Source: an uncultured Pelagibacteraceae bacterium
GTDB lineage: Bacteria; Pseudomonadota; Alphaproteobacteria; Pelagibacterales; Pelagibacteraceae
DNA: 58,364 nt
Direction: 5' to 3'
Assembly: GCA_902571925.1 (NCBI GenBank)
Contig: CACGDW010000003.1
Span: forward strand, 1-58,364
Position numbers and translations under genes: made by a program. Positions within the stretch are counted from its first letter, which is position 1; each line of letters begins with the position of its first letter. Under the pieces are notes generated by a model. That model saw only the letters and a program-made list of their open reading frames with translations. It was not told the DNA's origin and searched no databases. Of this stretch, positions 10,886 through 20,411 are shown piece after piece.

Positions 10886-12154
10886 TTAAGCCGCTGTTGT
10901 TTTATTTGATTTAGTTTTACTATCAGATTTTGAATGCACAACAATAGGTTGGGACTGACCTTTTGCAGCACCAGCGTCAACAATAACTTCTTCAATATTT
11001 TCTTGACTAGGTAGTTCATACATAGTTTTAAGCAAAATATTCTCTAGAATAGATCTTAAACCTCTGGCTCCGGTCTTTTTCTTTATTGCTTTGATAGCAA
11101 TTTCCTTAAGTGCGTTATCCTTAAATGTCAGTTTCGCACCATCAAGTTTGAATAATTCTTTATATTGTTTAGTAAGTGAGTTTTTTGGTTCTTCAAGAAT
11201 TTTTATTAAAGATTTTTCATCTAAATCCTCTAATGTCGCTATCATAGGTAAACGACCAATAAATTCTGGTATTAAACCATATTTTAATAAATCTTCAGGT
11301 TCTAAACCCTTCATCCACTCACCAGTTTTCTTTTCCTGAATATTTTTAACATCAGCACCAAAACCAATAGACGTTCCTTTATCTCTTTGAGATATAATTT
11401 TATCTAGCCCAGCAAAAGCTCCTCCACAAATAAATAAAATATTAGTTGTATCAACTTGTAAAAATTCTTGTTGCGGATGCTTTCTTCCTCCTTGGGGTGG
11501 TACGCTAGCAACTGTTCCTTCCATTATTTTAAGTAAAGCTTGTTGAACTCCCTCACCAGAAACATCACGAGTGATAGAAGGGTTTTCAGATTTTCTACTT
11601 ATCTTGTCTACCTCATCAATATATACAATTCCTCTTTGAGCTTTTTCAACATTATAATCTGCAGACTGTAAAAGTTTTAAAATAATATTTTCTACATCCT
11701 CTCCAACATAACCTGCTTCCGTTAATGTTGTTGCATCAGCCATTGTAAATGGAACATCCAATATTCTTGCAAGAGTTTGTGCTAGTAAAGTTTTTCCACA
11801 ACCTGTAGGGCCGACTAAAAGAATATTTGATTTTGTAAGTTCTACGTTTTTACTTGTTTTATTTTCATAATTTAATCTTTTATAATGGTTGTGAACTGCC
11901 ACAGATAAAACTTTCTTCGCATGAGACTGTCCAATGACATAATCATCTAAGACAGTGCAAATTTCTTTAGGTGAAGGAAGTCCATCTTGATGCTTAACGA
12001 ATGTATCCTTGCTCTCTTCTTTTATTATATCCATACATAACTCTACACACTCATCGCATATGAATACTGTAGGACCAGCTATCAATTTTCTTACCTCGTG
12101 TTGACTCTTTCCGCAAAAAGAACAGTAAAGAATATTTTTATTATCAGTGCTCAT
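10886..12154 (-). CDS. clpX: ATP-dependent Clp protease ATP-binding subunit ClpX
   Basis: This is a AAA+ unfoldase that feeds substrates into ClpP. The 422-residue protein begins with a zinc-binding domain (Cys11, Cys14, Cys33, Cys36). The AAA+ module carries Walker A GPTGCGKT (115-122), Walker [11 protein letters not shown] and the sensor region [14 protein letters not shown]. The last 25 residues are a polar, Ser/Lys-rich tail. The gene order tig-clpP-clpX-lon is the common bacterial proteostasis arrangement. Confidence 0.97.
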   Translation of the reverse strand: MSTDNKNILYCSFCGKSQHEVRKLIAGPTVFICDECVELCMDIIKEESKDTFVKHQDGLPSPKEICTVLDDYVIGQSHAKKVLSVAVHNHYKRLNYENKTSKNVELTKSNILLVGPTGCGKTLLAQTLARILDVPFTMADATTLTEAGYVGEDVENIILKLLQSADYNVEKAQRGIVYIDEVDKISRKSENPSITRDVSGEGVQQALLKIMEGTVASVPPQGGRKHPQQEFLQVDTTNILFICGGAFAGLDKIISQRDKGTSIGFGADVKNIQEKKTGEWMKGLEPEDLLKYGLIPEFIGRLPMIATLEDLDEKSLIKILEEPKNSLTKQYKELFKLDGAKLTFKDNALKEIAIKAIKKKTGARGLRSILENILLKTMYELPSQENIEEVIVDAGAAKGQSQPIVVHSKSDSKTKSNKTTAA

Positions 12155-12244
12155 AAATTTTTATAACGAATCAATTTTCTTATCTTATTATAGATAACTC
12201 ATATTTATCAAGTTATGAATAAATGTATGTCTATATGTTGTATT

Positions 12245-12856
12245 CTATGATCTCTTTTCTACTACTTCATCAATCAAACCAAAAGATTTAGCAGTTTCAG
12301 CAGTCATAAAATTATCTCTCTCTAGTGCTGCTTTAATTTCATCTTCCGATTTACCTGTATGTTTGGAATAAATTTCATTTAATCTTTTTTTTAAAGACAG
12401 AACTTCTTTAGCATGAATTTCAATATCAGTTGCTTGACCTTGAAATCCTGCAGAAGGTTGATGGACCATTATTCTAGAATTTGGCAAAGAAAATCTTTTA
12501 TTTTTTGTTCCAGCTGCTAATAAAAATGATCCCATTGATGCTGCTTGTCCGATACATAGAGTGGAGATGTCAGGTTTAACATATTGCATTGTATCATAAA
12601 TACCTAAACCAGCGGTGACTAAACCTCCTGGACTATTAATATATAAATAAATTTCTTTCTTTGGATCTTCAGCTTCTAAAAATAAAAGCTGTGCGGTAAC
12701 TAACGATGCAACATTGTCATTAATTTGACCAGTTAAAAAAATTATTCGCTCTTTTAACAGACGGGAGTATATATCATAAGCTCTTTCACCCTTATTTGAT
12801 TGCTCTACAACCATGGGAACTAAATTATTCATATGCTCAGATATTTTGTTTGTCAT
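12245..12856 (-). CDS. clpP: ATP-dependent Clp protease proteolytic subunit
   Basis: This is the barrel-forming serine peptidase partner of ClpX. The 203-residue protein has the catalytic Ser107 in [10 protein letters not shown], His132 in IMVHQPSAG and a family-consistent Asp181. The YINSPGG oxyanion loop is at about 72-78. It starts 32 bases after the tig stop, and clpX follows after 90 bases, a gap long enough to hold a separate clpX promoter. Confidence 0.97.
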   Translation of the reverse strand: MTNKISEHMNNLVPMVVEQSNKGERAYDIYSRLLKERIIFLTGQINDNVASLVTAQLLFLEAEDPKKEIYLYINSPGGLVTAGLGIYDTMQYVKPDISTLCIGQAASMGSFLLAAGTKNKRFSLPNSRIMVHQPSAGFQGQATDIEIHAKEVLSLKKRLNEIYSKHTGKSEDEIKAALERDNFMTAETAKSFGLIDEVVEKRS

Positions 12857-12888
12857 AAGTCGATTCGTTTTACTTATACAACTTGGGA

Positions 12889-14316
12889 TTACTTTTTGCT
12901 AACTTTTTTTGTTTTTTTTATAGGTAATTTCGTTTTACCTTTTTTTATTTGAGGTTTTTTAATTTCTGCCTTCTTTTGAGGTTTTTGATCTTCTTTAGTG
13001 TTCACTCTATATTCATCAAGTTCTTGTTTTTGAGACTCTTTTAAAATTTTTTCTGCTTCATCTTTAGAAATTTCTTTCTTATTTGATTTAGCTTTTTCTT
13101 TTACAAGTTTTAAAATCTTATCTTCATAAACTGTACCCCTTAAACTTGCTACAGCGGAGGGATTTTTTTGATAAAAATCCATAACCATTTTTTCTTGACC
13201 TGGCATCATTCTAATTTGTTTTTGAACTTCAGCCTGTAATTCTTGTTCGGTAACTTTAATTTGGTTTTTTTCTCCAAATTCATTTAATACTAAACCAACT
13301 TTAATTCTCTTTTTCGCAACTTCTTCAAAATTTTTTTTATTTTTATTTTTATCATCCTCATTCATGCCTTGAGAAAGTATCTTAATTTCGTCTTCGATTA
13401 AATTTGCTGGTATTTCATCTAACTTAAACTTTTCGATTTCTTTTAAAATCTGTTTTTTTGATATACGATCTAATGAATTTTTATACTCATCATTTATTTG
13501 CTTTGATATAAGTTTCTTTAAATCATCAAGATCTTTAGCACCCAAGTTCTTGGCGAATTCATCATTAATTTTAACTTCTTCAGGATTTTTAATAGATATA
13601 ATTTTACAACTAAATTTAGCTTTTTTATTAACTAAATCTTTTTCTGGAAAATTTTCTGGCAGAACAGCCTCAACTATTTTATTTTCTTCTTTTTTAACTC
13701 CAATCAACTGTTTATCGAACCCTTTTAAAAATAAGTCTTTACCTAATGTAAGTTGAGTGTTTTTACCTTCACCTCCTTTAAACGATTTCCCGTCTATTGT
13801 TGCGGTATAGTCAAAGACAACTAAATCTTTTTCTTTAGCTTTGGTCCCATCCGGTGCTTCTTTAAAATTTGGTTGACTTTTAGCAATGTCTTGAATTCTT
13901 TTATCGGTCTCTTTTGAGTCAATTTTAACTGAATATTCATCAAATTTAATATTCTCAATAGACTTAACTTCGATCTTTGGTAATTCAGTAACACTTAAAA
14001 TATATTCTAATTCCTTGTCCTCACCATAGGTTTTAAGATCTAATTTTGGTTGTCCAGCAGGTTTAATTTTATTTTCTTCCAAAGCTTTGGTAGATGTATC
14101 TTTTAAAACTTTGTCTAGTACTTCATTAAAAATAGCCTTACCAAATTGTCTCTTAAGGATTTCTCTAGGAACTTTCCCCGGTCGGAAACCTTTTAGGTTA
14201 ATAGTACCTTTTATTTCCTCATACTTCTTATCCATGTAAGTATTCATCGTTTTCTTATCAACAAATACCTTTACATCTTTATTAAGGCCCTTTTTATTTT
14301 CTATTGTTACTTTCAT
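12889..14316 (-). CDS. tig: Trigger factor
   Basis: This is a ribosome-associated chaperone and peptidyl-prolyl isomerase. I choose the start at 14316 ([17 protein letters not shown]), giving 475 residues; the 13 further upstream codons run into the tRNA-Leu gene. Features in order are the ribosome-binding domain with [17 protein letters not shown], an FKBP-type domain with [18 protein letters not shown], and the helical C-terminal domain. A very lysine-rich tail of about 60 residues ends the protein. The start codon lies only 9 bases beyond the tRNA-Leu CCA end. Confidence 0.95.
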   Translation of the reverse strand: MKVTIENKKGLNKDVKVFVDKKTMNTYMDKKYEEIKGTINLKGFRPGKVPREILKRQFGKAIFNEVLDKVLKDTSTKALEENKIKPAGQPKLDLKTYGEDKELEYILSVTELPKIEVKSIENIKFDEYSVKIDSKETDKRIQDIAKSQPNFKEAPDGTKAKEKDLVVFDYTATIDGKSFKGGEGKNTQLTLGKDLFLKGFDKQLIGVKKEENKIVEAVLPENFPEKDLVNKKAKFSCKIISIKNPEEVKINDEFAKNLGAKDLDDLKKLISKQINDEYKNSLDRISKKQILKEIEKFKLDEIPANLIEDEIKILSQGMNEDDKNKNKKNFEEVAKKRIKVGLVLNEFGEKNQIKVTEQELQAEVQKQIRMMPGQEKMVMDFYQKNPSAVASLRGTVYEDKILKLVKEKAKSNKKEISKDEAEKILKESQKQELDEYRVNTKEDQKPQKKAEIKKPQIKKGKTKLPIKKTKKVSKK

Positions 14317-14325
14317 ATTTTTATG

Positions 14326-14410
14326 TGGTAGGGCGAAAAGGACTCGAACCTTCACAGATTGCTCTATCGGTTCCTAAGACCGACGCGTCTACCAATTCCG
14401 CCATCGCCCC
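14326..14410 (-). tRNA. tRNA-Leu (TAG)
   Basis: This 85-base class II tRNA on the minus strand has a long variable arm and encoded CCA. The anticodon loop TCTTAGG gives anticodon TAG (Leu). Acceptor GGGGCGA pairs with TCGCCCT, with a G-U as the first pair. The T-loop GGTTCGAGTCC is canonical. It sits directly in front of tig and probably shares its transcript. Confidence 0.95.
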
Positions 14411-14498
14411 ACAGATTTAGAGGTCTTATATATTATTGAAACTATTTGTCCAACGAGAATTATTGTAAATTGTATTAGTTTTCCTTTATAATATAATC

Positions 14499-14750
14499 AT
14501 GATTATTTCTCCATGCATTAGTATTTGCAAAACTGATCCTAAATCAGGATATTGTTATGGTTGTGGTAGAACTAATGAAGAAAAAAAAATTTGGAAACTA
14601 GAAGAAACATCTATTGAATGGAAAAAAAAGAATTTAGAAATTATTAAAAAAAGGCTATCTGGTTGGCAATTAGAAAGTTTCGAAGAGTCCTATACATATA
14701 AAATTGAAAATGGTATTTCTTTATTTAAAAAAAATTTAAAAAATGAGTAG
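14499..14750 (+). CDS. DUF1289 family small cysteine protein
   Basis: This 83-residue protein begins MIISPCISICKTDPKSGYCY and continues GCGRTNEEKKIW, the four-cysteine pattern (CxxxC...CxxC) plus RTxxE of the DUF1289 family. That pattern suggests a metal or Fe-S site, but the family function is not established. The C-terminal half is lysine-rich and probably helical. It overlaps a small membrane-protein gene by 8 bases. The promoter lies in the 88-base divergent gap to tRNA-Leu. Confidence 0.85.
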   Translation: MIISPCISICKTDPKSGYCYGCGRTNEEKKIWKLEETSIEWKKKNLEIIKKRLSGWQLESFEESYTYKIENGISLFKKNLKNE

Positions 14751-14916
14751 AACAACAATAGTAATAATTATTTATATTCTGGGGCTTATCTTCGGGGCAT
14801 TAGTATTGGATATATGGGATGCTAATACTAATATTTATAAAGGGCTTCTAGGATTAGCTTGGACTGCCTTACTTTTGATAGGCTTATTTTTTGCAGAAAA
14901 ACATGAAAAAGAATAG
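14743..14916 (+). CDS. Small two-helix membrane protein (57 aa)
   Basis: A 57-residue frame starts inside the DUF1289 gene and ends inside the next gene. It reads as two hydrophobic helices (about 4-24 and 34-51) joined by a short polar turn containing DIWDANTN, and ends KHEKE. Overlaps of 8 bases upstream and 14 bases downstream suggest a coupled three-gene unit. I do not recognise a family. The regular two-helix shape and the tight fit to its neighbours argue that it is real. Confidence 0.6.
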   Translation: MSRTTIVIIIYILGLIFGALVLDIWDANTNIYKGLLGLAWTALLLIGLFFAEKHEKE

Positions 14917-15331
14917 ATTTTTAATATTATTCTCAATTTTTTTCCTACTATTTTCGACTCAAAATTTACGTTCTGAAATTATAATTATGAGTGCTTGCGA
15001 TGACAAACAAGATGAATTTTTGAAAAATGAGTACATATTAAATCTTAATGAGCTGATTATGACTAGAAATTATATTTATAAAGATAAAACATATCAAAAG
15101 TATAAAATAACAGACTTAAGCGTAAAAAAATCAAATTCATTTGTAAGAAATATTTATGAAGAGGATGGAAAAATATTGACTCATAAACATGGATATCCTC
15201 AATTTTATACTCAAATTCTATTTGAAAAAGGAAAATCAGAGATATTTATGAAAACTGTTTTAAATAATGAAGAAGGTATTTCTAAAATTTCTACATGTAA
15301 AAAAATTGAAAAATTTAAAAGAGAAAGTTAG
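14903..15331 (+). CDS. Secreted protein of unknown function
   Basis: I use the ATG at 14903 (MKKNRFLILFSIFFLLFSTQ), giving 142 residues; a TTG four codons earlier would disturb the signal peptide. A Sec signal peptide ends near residue 24. The mature domain has just two cysteines, one near the start (MSACDDKQD) and one near the end (ISTCKKIEKF), well placed for a disulfide. No enzymatic motif was seen. The stop overlaps the stop of a convergent micro-gene by 4 bases. Confidence 0.7.
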   Translation: MKKNRFLILFSIFFLLFSTQNLRSEIIIMSACDDKQDEFLKNEYILNLNELIMTRNYIYKDKTYQKYKITDLSVKKSNSFVRNIYEEDGKILTHKHGYPQFYTQILFEKGKSEIFMKTVLNNEEGISKISTCKKIEKFKRES

Positions 15332-15453
15332 TTTTTTCTCTTTTTTTTAGAAAAATTTTTTTTTTTTGAATTAAATCTATTATTAGTAATATTACTCCTA
15401 TGCTTTGCATACGCTTGTTTTTGTGCCTGTTTCATCGCTCTCTTAGAGGACAT
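15328..15453 (-). CDS. Very basic 41-aa protein
   Basis: The minus-strand frame begins MSSKRAMKQAQKQAYAKHRS and ends in a lysine-rich tail (KKKNFSKKKRKN). Nearly half the residues are Lys or Arg, suggesting nucleic-acid or ribosome contact, but no family was recognised. It begins 7 bases downstream of the histidine phosphatase gene on the same strand. Its TAA shares four bases with the TAG of the convergent secreted-protein gene. Poly-lysine frames can arise by chance in AT-rich DNA, so certainty is moderate. Confidence 0.5.
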   Translation of the reverse strand: MSSKRAMKQAQKQAYAKHRSNITNNRFNSKKKNFSKKKRKN

Positions 15454-15460
15454 AATATTT

Positions 15461-16018
15461 TTAATAATTAATTTCTAAATTACCTATTTTTTTATAATTC
15501 TTACTAGAAACAACAATTTCTCCAGAGCCTGCTGCATAATCTAATACTTCAGATATTACCACATAATGCGTAATTAAAATCAAATTTTTGTTGCTACTCC
15601 AATTATTAATATATTCTTTGAGATTTTTCATTTGAGTTTTTTTATTTTTTTGAAATTTTGAACTATAAAATGAATTAAGAAAATTCTTTGTTTCAAAATT
15701 ATCAAATGCTATTAAAGCAGTTTCTTTACATCTGCACCATTCACTGGAAATCACTAGGTCTATCGGAATTTTATTTTCCTTAAAAAAATTTCCAATTTTT
15801 CTTGATTGCTCTCTGCCTAGATCACTTAAAATTCTTTGGGTGGAACAATCGTTTATATCAAAATTTTCAGGATCACCTCCTCCTGGAGCATAAGCATGTC
15901 TTATAAAAATTAAATTACCTCCTTTTTTAAGATTATTTATAATTTGATTTTTTGAACTTGCCTCAATTTCATTTGTTAAAAAGAAAAATATAATTAGTAT
16001 AATGTTTAATAATCTCAT
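15461..16018 (-). CDS. Secreted histidine phosphatase family protein
   Basis: This 185-residue protein has a signal peptide (MRLLNIILIIFFFLTNEIEA). The phosphoglycerate-mutase-like motif is FIRHAYAPGGGDP, in which the usual RHG reads RHA. The second catalytic region includes LVISSEWCRCKETALIAF and the C-terminal NLILITHYVVISEVL. The enzyme probably removes phosphate from a periplasmic substrate. Its start codon is only 2 bases from the start of the divergent uracil-DNA glycosylase gene. Confidence 0.82.
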   Translation of the reverse strand: MRLLNIILIIFFFLTNEIEASSKNQIINNLKKGGNLIFIRHAYAPGGGDPENFDINDCSTQRILSDLGREQSRKIGNFFKENKIPIDLVISSEWCRCKETALIAFDNFETKNFLNSFYSSKFQKNKKTQMKNLKEYINNWSSNKNLILITHYVVISEVLDYAAGSGEIVVSSKNYKKIGNLEINY

Positions 16019-16020
16019 AA

Positions 16021-16701
16021 ATGAATATTAAATTTAAAAAATTAAATAAAACAATAGTTAAATGTAAAAAATGTCCTCGTTTAACTAATTTTATTAAAAA
16101 GATATCGTCAGAAAAAAGAAAGCAAAATATTAATGAAAAATATTGGGGAAAACCTGTTACCGGCTTTGGTGATACAAATGCAAAGTTAATGATTATAGGT
16201 TTGGCACCTGCTGCTCATGGAGGGACTAGAACAGGAAGAGCTTTTACGGGTGATAAGTCTGGCAATTTTCTATTTCAAAGTCTTCACTCAGTTAAAATAT
16301 CTAATCAAAATTTTTCTGAAAAAATTAATGACGGTTTAAAATTAAATTCTACTTATATCACTAATATATTAAAATGTGTTCCACCAGGTGATAAACCAAT
16401 GAATGATGAGCTTTCAACGTGCTCAAATTATTTTATAAAAGAGCTAGATAATTTAAAAGATTTAAAAGTAATCGTAGCTCTAGGTAAGGTTGCTTTTGAT
16501 AATTGTTTAAAAATTTATAAAAAAAGATTTAAAATTAAAAATAAGTTTCAATTTAAACATGGTAAAAAATATTTATTACCTGATAATAGAAGTTTAATAG
16601 CCTGTTATCATCCTAGTCCTAGAAATGTAAATACTAGAGTTGTAACTTCTACAATGATTAATCAATTGTTTAGGAAAGCAAAGAAAATCGCTAAACTTTA
16701 A
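16021..16701 (+). CDS. Uracil-DNA glycosylase, family 5 (UDGb type)
   Basis: This enzyme should excise uracil (and possibly hypoxanthine) from DNA as the first step of base-excision repair. The 226-residue protein has motif A GLAPAAHGGTRTGRAFTGD (60-78), which lacks the usual Asp/Asn and is typical of family 5. The C-terminal motif is HPSPRNVNT. Cys15, Cys18, Cys119 and Cys134 are placed as the 4Fe-4S ligands. It overlaps the convergent ybgC gene by 11 bases. Confidence 0.88.
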   Translation: MNIKFKKLNKTIVKCKKCPRLTNFIKKISSEKRKQNINEKYWGKPVTGFGDTNAKLMIIGLAPAAHGGTRTGRAFTGDKSGNFLFQSLHSVKISNQNFSEKINDGLKLNSTYITNILKCVPPGDKPMNDELSTCSNYFIKELDNLKDLKVIVALGKVAFDNCLKIYKKRFKIKNKFQFKHGKKYLLPDNRSLIACYHPSPRNVNTRVVTSTMINQLFRKAKKIAKL

Positions 16702-17113
16702 TCGTATCACAAAAGTATGGTTTAAACTTAGAATAGATTTCGTCTGGTATTTTTATTGGTTTTCCCTCTTCATTGATAAATACTAAATGAACTTGAGCTT
16801 CAATAATAATCTGATCTTCTTTAGTGATAATTTGGTTCATAAAAAAAGAGGTTCTAGTAATCGATTTTACGAATGACCTTACATTCAATTCATCCTCAAG
16901 ATGAGCTGATTTTTTATACTCAATATTACAAGACTTAACAATAATTAAAGAATTAAAAATATCTTTAATTTTTTTATTACTAAACCCAATTGAAAACAAA
17001 GCTTCTGTTCTCGCTCTTTCTAAAAATTTTAAATAATTTGCATAATACACAACTCCACCAGAGTCCGTATCCTCGTAATAAACTTTAAAATTAAAAAAGA
17101 AATTTTTATGCAT
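16691..17113 (-). CDS. ybgC: YbgC-type acyl-CoA thioesterase
   Basis: This is a hotdog-fold thioesterase of the Tol-Pal-associated YbgC family, acting on acyl-CoA or acyl-ACP. The 140-residue protein carries the signature YYEDTDSGGVVYYANYLKF at 12-30, with the catalytic Asp (Asp17) and the hotdog helix ERARTEAL. The rest is a beta-sheet hotdog core. It is not beside tol genes here. The C-terminal codons overlap the convergent glycosylase gene by 11 bases. Confidence 0.88.
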   Translation of the reverse strand: MHKNFFFNFKVYYEDTDSGGVVYYANYLKFLERARTEALFSIGFSNKKIKDIFNSLIIVKSCNIEYKKSAHLEDELNVRSFVKSITRTSFFMNQIITKEDQIIIEAQVHLVFINEEGKPIKIPDEIYSKFKPYFCDTIKV

Positions 17114-17170
17114 AATAGAATTATATCAAATAATTAATTATTTTACACAAACTAGAGTATAAGTATTATT

Positions 17171-17311
17171 ATGAACATTTTTATAATATGGGTTATATTA
17201 GTTATAGCTTGGAATTTTGGGTTCCCTCAAGCAAGCCCCCTGGAAGATGTTATTGTGGCTATAGTTTTATCTTTATTTAGTAATGTCTTAAAAAAATATC
17301 TAAAAATTTAA
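17171..17311 (+). CDS. Small membrane protein (46 aa)
   Basis: The ATG at 17171 opens a 46-residue frame. It has an N-terminal helix (MNIFIIWVILVIAWNFGFPQ), a short loop ASPLED, a second hydrophobic stretch (VIVAIVLSLF) and a basic end. The NFGFPQASPLED loop looks too specific to be random. The stop is flush with the stop of the convergent DUF3047 gene with no gap. The function is unknown. Confidence 0.6.
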   Translation: MNIFIIWVILVIAWNFGFPQASPLEDVIVAIVLSLFSNVLKKYLKI

Positions 17312-17962
17312 TTACTTAGAGGAAAAATAGATATTCTGATAATAGGCAATTGCTTTCATTTTTGAATTATCAGTGTCTGACATGATTGCTAATCCGTCTA
17401 ATTCATTAATATCTAAGTTATGAAATTTTTTAAAATCCTCTTTTACGTTAGCTTTAACTGTAACCCATTCATTAAGATTGTCTTTGGTGCTAGCTAAAAC
17501 ATTATCCACTGATTTCTTTGTATACGGGCTTGACCAATTTTTTCCTATTTCATTGTTGCTTGAAAAAACATAATTAATAGCTCTATTTGAAAGAGGTGTT
17601 GCTCCTGTTTTTTTAACCGCAAAAACTCTAGCTGCAAAGTCATGTCCTTTTTTAGTATCCTCTTTAATCCCCGATAAATCTTTCTCGATTTTCCAAGAAA
17701 TATTTATAAATGGTGTCTTATTTAGATCAATTTTAACCTCTTTTCCAAGCCCTGATGCTCCATTATTAGCTATAGCTTTTAAGAAGTTACCATTATCGTT
17801 CGATCCAACTGTATAAATTGTTTTATTTTCTGCCCCCCTTACCTTTCTTACTTCAAGCTCAGAAAGTTCAGTTTCACTGAAATCAAATACTCTTAACTCG
17901 TCAGCAAAACAGGCATTTATAGCTACTAGGTAAATTAAAAAACTTTTAATGAAAAAATTCAT
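17312..17962 (-). CDS. DUF3047-like secreted protein
   Basis: This 216-residue protein has a Sec signal peptide (about 1-20), then a beta-rich domain. Its SWKIEKDLSG, HDFAARVFAVKK, AINYVFSSNN and NELDGLAIMSDTDNS segments resemble the DUF3047 family. The fold is probably a carbohydrate-binding-like beta-sandwich, but no activity is established for the family. It stands alone and is convergent with a micro-gene. The family assignment is from remembered pattern and moderately certain. Confidence 0.7.
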   Translation of the reverse strand: MNFFIKSFLIYLVAINACFADELRVFDFSETELSELEVRKVRGAENKTIYTVGSNDNGNFLKAIANNGASGLGKEVKIDLNKTPFINISWKIEKDLSGIKEDTKKGHDFAARVFAVKKTGATPLSNRAINYVFSSNNEIGKNWSSPYTKKSVDNVLASTKDNLNEWVTVKANVKEDFKKFHNLDINELDGLAIMSDTDNSKMKAIAYYQNIYFSSK

Positions 17963-18038
17963 AAATAAAAATTGTTAATACATTATTTTGACAATATTTA
18001 AACATCCAAAAATCAAGATTAGGATTTAAATACTAATT

Positions 18039-18176
18039 ATGAAGACAATTTCAATTTTTATACTCTTAATGTACTGGTCGATTATGATTTTTGCTCCTGT
18101 TATGTCAAAGGATGTTAAGTTAAGTAGAGCAAAAATTAATAATATAAAGATAGTTGAACAAAAACCTCTTAATTAA
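18039..18176 (+). CDS. Small secreted or membrane-anchored protein (45 aa)
   Basis: A 45-residue frame begins MKTISIFILLMYWSIMIFAP, a signal-peptide-like or single-helix segment, followed by a short basic tail rich in Lys and Asn. Its TAA stop overlaps the stop of the convergent SDR gene by 4 bases, the same geometry as other gene pairs in this window. No family was recognised. A chance frame cannot be excluded. Confidence 0.4.
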   Translation: MKTISIFILLMYWSIMIFAPVMSKDVKLSRAKINNIKIVEQKPLN

Positions 18177-18925
18177 TAAGTAGATCTACCACCACTAATA
18201 TCAAAAACAGCAGCTGTAGAAAAAGTGTTTTCATCAGATGAAAGCCAACAAACTAAGGAAGTAAACTCTTCAACTTCAAGAAACCTACCTCTAGGAACTT
18301 TTGATAACATTCTTTGAACATGTTCTTTAGTCATTTGATTTAAAATTCTCGTGTTAGCTCCAGCAGGAGTGACCGCATTTACAGCTATATTTTTATCAGC
18401 TAGTTCTTTACCTAAAGACTTTGTAAGTCCGATTGCACCAGCTTTCCCAACACTGTAAGCACTCGCATTAGCATTCCCATCTTTTCCCGCAACAGAAGCA
18501 ACATTTACAATCCTGCCGTAGTTATTTTTAATCATACTTGGTACAATTAATTTACAACAATTAAAAGTTCCCATTAAATTTATATCTACAACTTTTTTCC
18601 ACATGTCAGTATCGTATTCCCACAGTGGAGCTGTAGGTCCTGTAATACCAGCATTATTAATTAAAATATCTATATTGGATTTTTTTGTAATATTGTTGAT
18701 GCAACTCTCAACTTCTTTAAAATTCGAAACATCAACAATATTTGAGCTTAAATTAGGATCATCTATTTCAGTGATCGCCTTTTTTAACATTTCAGGATCT
18801 ATATCCCAAATTATTACTTTTGCACCTGACTTTAAGAATCTTTTAGCAATATCTAATCCAAATCCTTGAGCACCTCCAGTGACTAAAGCTGTTCTATTTT
18901 TAAAATTAAAAGAAATTTTATCCAT
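18173..18925 (-). CDS. SDR family NAD(P)-dependent oxidoreductase
   Basis: This is a classical short-chain dehydrogenase of 250 residues. It has cofactor motif GGAQGFG (17-23), NNAG (90-93), and catalytic Ser144, Tyr157 and Lys161 in SAYSVGKAG. Asp41 after strand 2 suggests a preference for NAD. It is the last gene of a TRAP/NCS1 operon, starting 4 bases after the permease stop, so it probably oxidises something imported by that system. It could equally be annotated as 3-oxoacyl-ACP-reductase-like; the substrate is not determinable. Confidence 0.82.
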   Translation of the reverse strand: MDKISFNFKNRTALVTGGAQGFGLDIAKRFLKSGAKVIIWDIDPEMLKKAITEIDDPNLSSNIVDVSNFKEVESCINNITKKSNIDILINNAGITGPTAPLWEYDTDMWKKVVDINLMGTFNCCKLIVPSMIKNNYGRIVNVASVAGKDGNANASAYSVGKAGAIGLTKSLGKELADKNIAVNAVTPAGANTRILNQMTKEHVQRMLSKVPRGRFLEVEEFTSLVCWLSSDENTFSTAAVFDISGGRSTY

Positions 18926-18928
18926 CGA

Positions 18929-20386
18929 TTATTTTCTAGCCAATAAATAATAAACAGTTGCAGCAATAAATGCCCCTATAATCCAAGAGAAGGATTGAAG
19001 AAATGTTAGGTTAGAATTCCAAATTGTAGATGCAGAAAAAATAAAGCCTATAATTATTGAGTAAACACCCTTAATATGCCATCCACCACTATAATAGTAT
19101 GTGCCATTGCTCTCCATAGAATAAATATCTTTATTAAGAATGTTTTTCTTTTTAATAAAATAATAATCAGAAACCATTACTCCAAATATTGGTCCAAAAA
19201 TTGCTCCAAATGTATCCACAAAAGACAAAATTCCAATTTGGCTCAAATAACTTAACCAAAAAATACCAACTAAAAAGCTTAAAATTGTAATTACTATACT
19301 GGAACTCTTTAATGAAAGTGAAGATGGAATAAAGTTTATTAATGTATACTGGGAAGGAATAAAGTTAGCTATTAAATTAGTTGATGCTGAAGCAATTATT
19401 ATAAAAATTAAAACCAAGTTAGTTATAAGTAGATTATCTAATTTACCAATTATATCTGTTGGATTGGTAAGAATCCTTGTCAAATTTTCTGGATCTTGTT
19501 TTAAAAAAGAATCCACTCCTGAAACAATAAACAATGCCATAAAAGAAAAAATTATTAAATTTAACAATAAACTTAAATTTCCTTTTTTAAGTTCGCTCTC
19601 ATTCTTTACGTACCGGGAAAAATCCCCATAACTTAAAATGACAAACGAGAAATATGCAAAAGTAGTGCCTATTACTGTGATAAGTGGACCCAAATTGTTA
19701 GCATCTATTAAATTTTCAAAACTTAATAAATTATAAAAAGAATTAGTGGTAGATTTTACATCACTCAAAAGAACTGTAAAAAAAAATAATATCATCCCAA
19801 AATAAACGGATACAGCAGAATATAAAATTATTTTTTTGTTTAGTTTCATTCCATTACTAAACAAAATAGCTTGGAGTAAAATAGCAATAATAATTGCACA
19901 CCAGTCAATAATATTCATCCCCAGAAAAAATATTAAGAAAATTTCTTTATCTAACAATGAGGGATCAAGATAAAATAGAAATATTCTTAGTAAATATCCA
20001 AATGCTTTTGATAAAAAATATGTTTGTATACCAAATAAGAAAGTTCCAACTAAGCATCTTATAAGTCCAAAATATTTAGCACCCCTAAAACCCAAAGAGG
20101 ACCTTAATAAAACTACAAATGGTAATCCAAATTTTTGAGAAGGTTTCCCAATTAAGTTAGAAAAAAAATAAACTAATAATGAGCCTAAAATAGTTCCTAT
20201 GAAAACTACAGATGAGTTAAGATCATAAATTACATACAAAGATGTTATAAGTGAGAAAGCAATAATACTTTGGATATTTACACCCCAGAAACAAAAAAGA
20301 TCTTTCCAATTCCAATTTTTATCGTTTGGATTTACTGAAACTAAATCCCAATTAATAAGTGTTTTTTTTGATTTATCTAGACTCAC
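18929..20386 (-). CDS. NCS1 family nucleobase/hydantoin-type permease
   Basis: This 485-residue protein has about 12 membrane helices. It begins with the NCS1 signature NWNWKDLFCFWGVNIQSI and contains GKPSQKFGLPFVVLLRSSLG and GPIFGVMVSDYYFIKKK, both typical of cytosine/uracil/allantoin/hydantoin permeases. It follows dctM by 25 bases and precedes the SDR by 3. Finding an NCS1 carrier in the same operon as a TRAP system suggests related nitrogenous substrates, but the ligand is not evident. Confidence 0.85.
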   Translation of the reverse strand: MSLDKSKKTLINWDLVSVNPNDKNWNWKDLFCFWGVNIQSIIAFSLITSLYVIYDLNSSVVFIGTILGSLLVYFFSNLIGKPSQKFGLPFVVLLRSSLGFRGAKYFGLIRCLVGTFLFGIQTYFLSKAFGYLLRIFLFYLDPSLLDKEIFLIFFLGMNIIDWCAIIIAILLQAILFSNGMKLNKKIILYSAVSVYFGMILFFFTVLLSDVKSTTNSFYNLLSFENLIDANNLGPLITVIGTTFAYFSFVILSYGDFSRYVKNESELKKGNLSLLLNLIIFSFMALFIVSGVDSFLKQDPENLTRILTNPTDIIGKLDNLLITNLVLIFIIIASASTNLIANFIPSQYTLINFIPSSLSLKSSSIVITILSFLVGIFWLSYLSQIGILSFVDTFGAIFGPIFGVMVSDYYFIKKKNILNKDIYSMESNGTYYYSGGWHIKGVYSIIIGFIFSASTIWNSNLTFLQSFSWIIGAFIAATVYYLLARK

Positions 20387-20411
20387 TCAAACAATATAAG
20401 ACTTAAATTTT

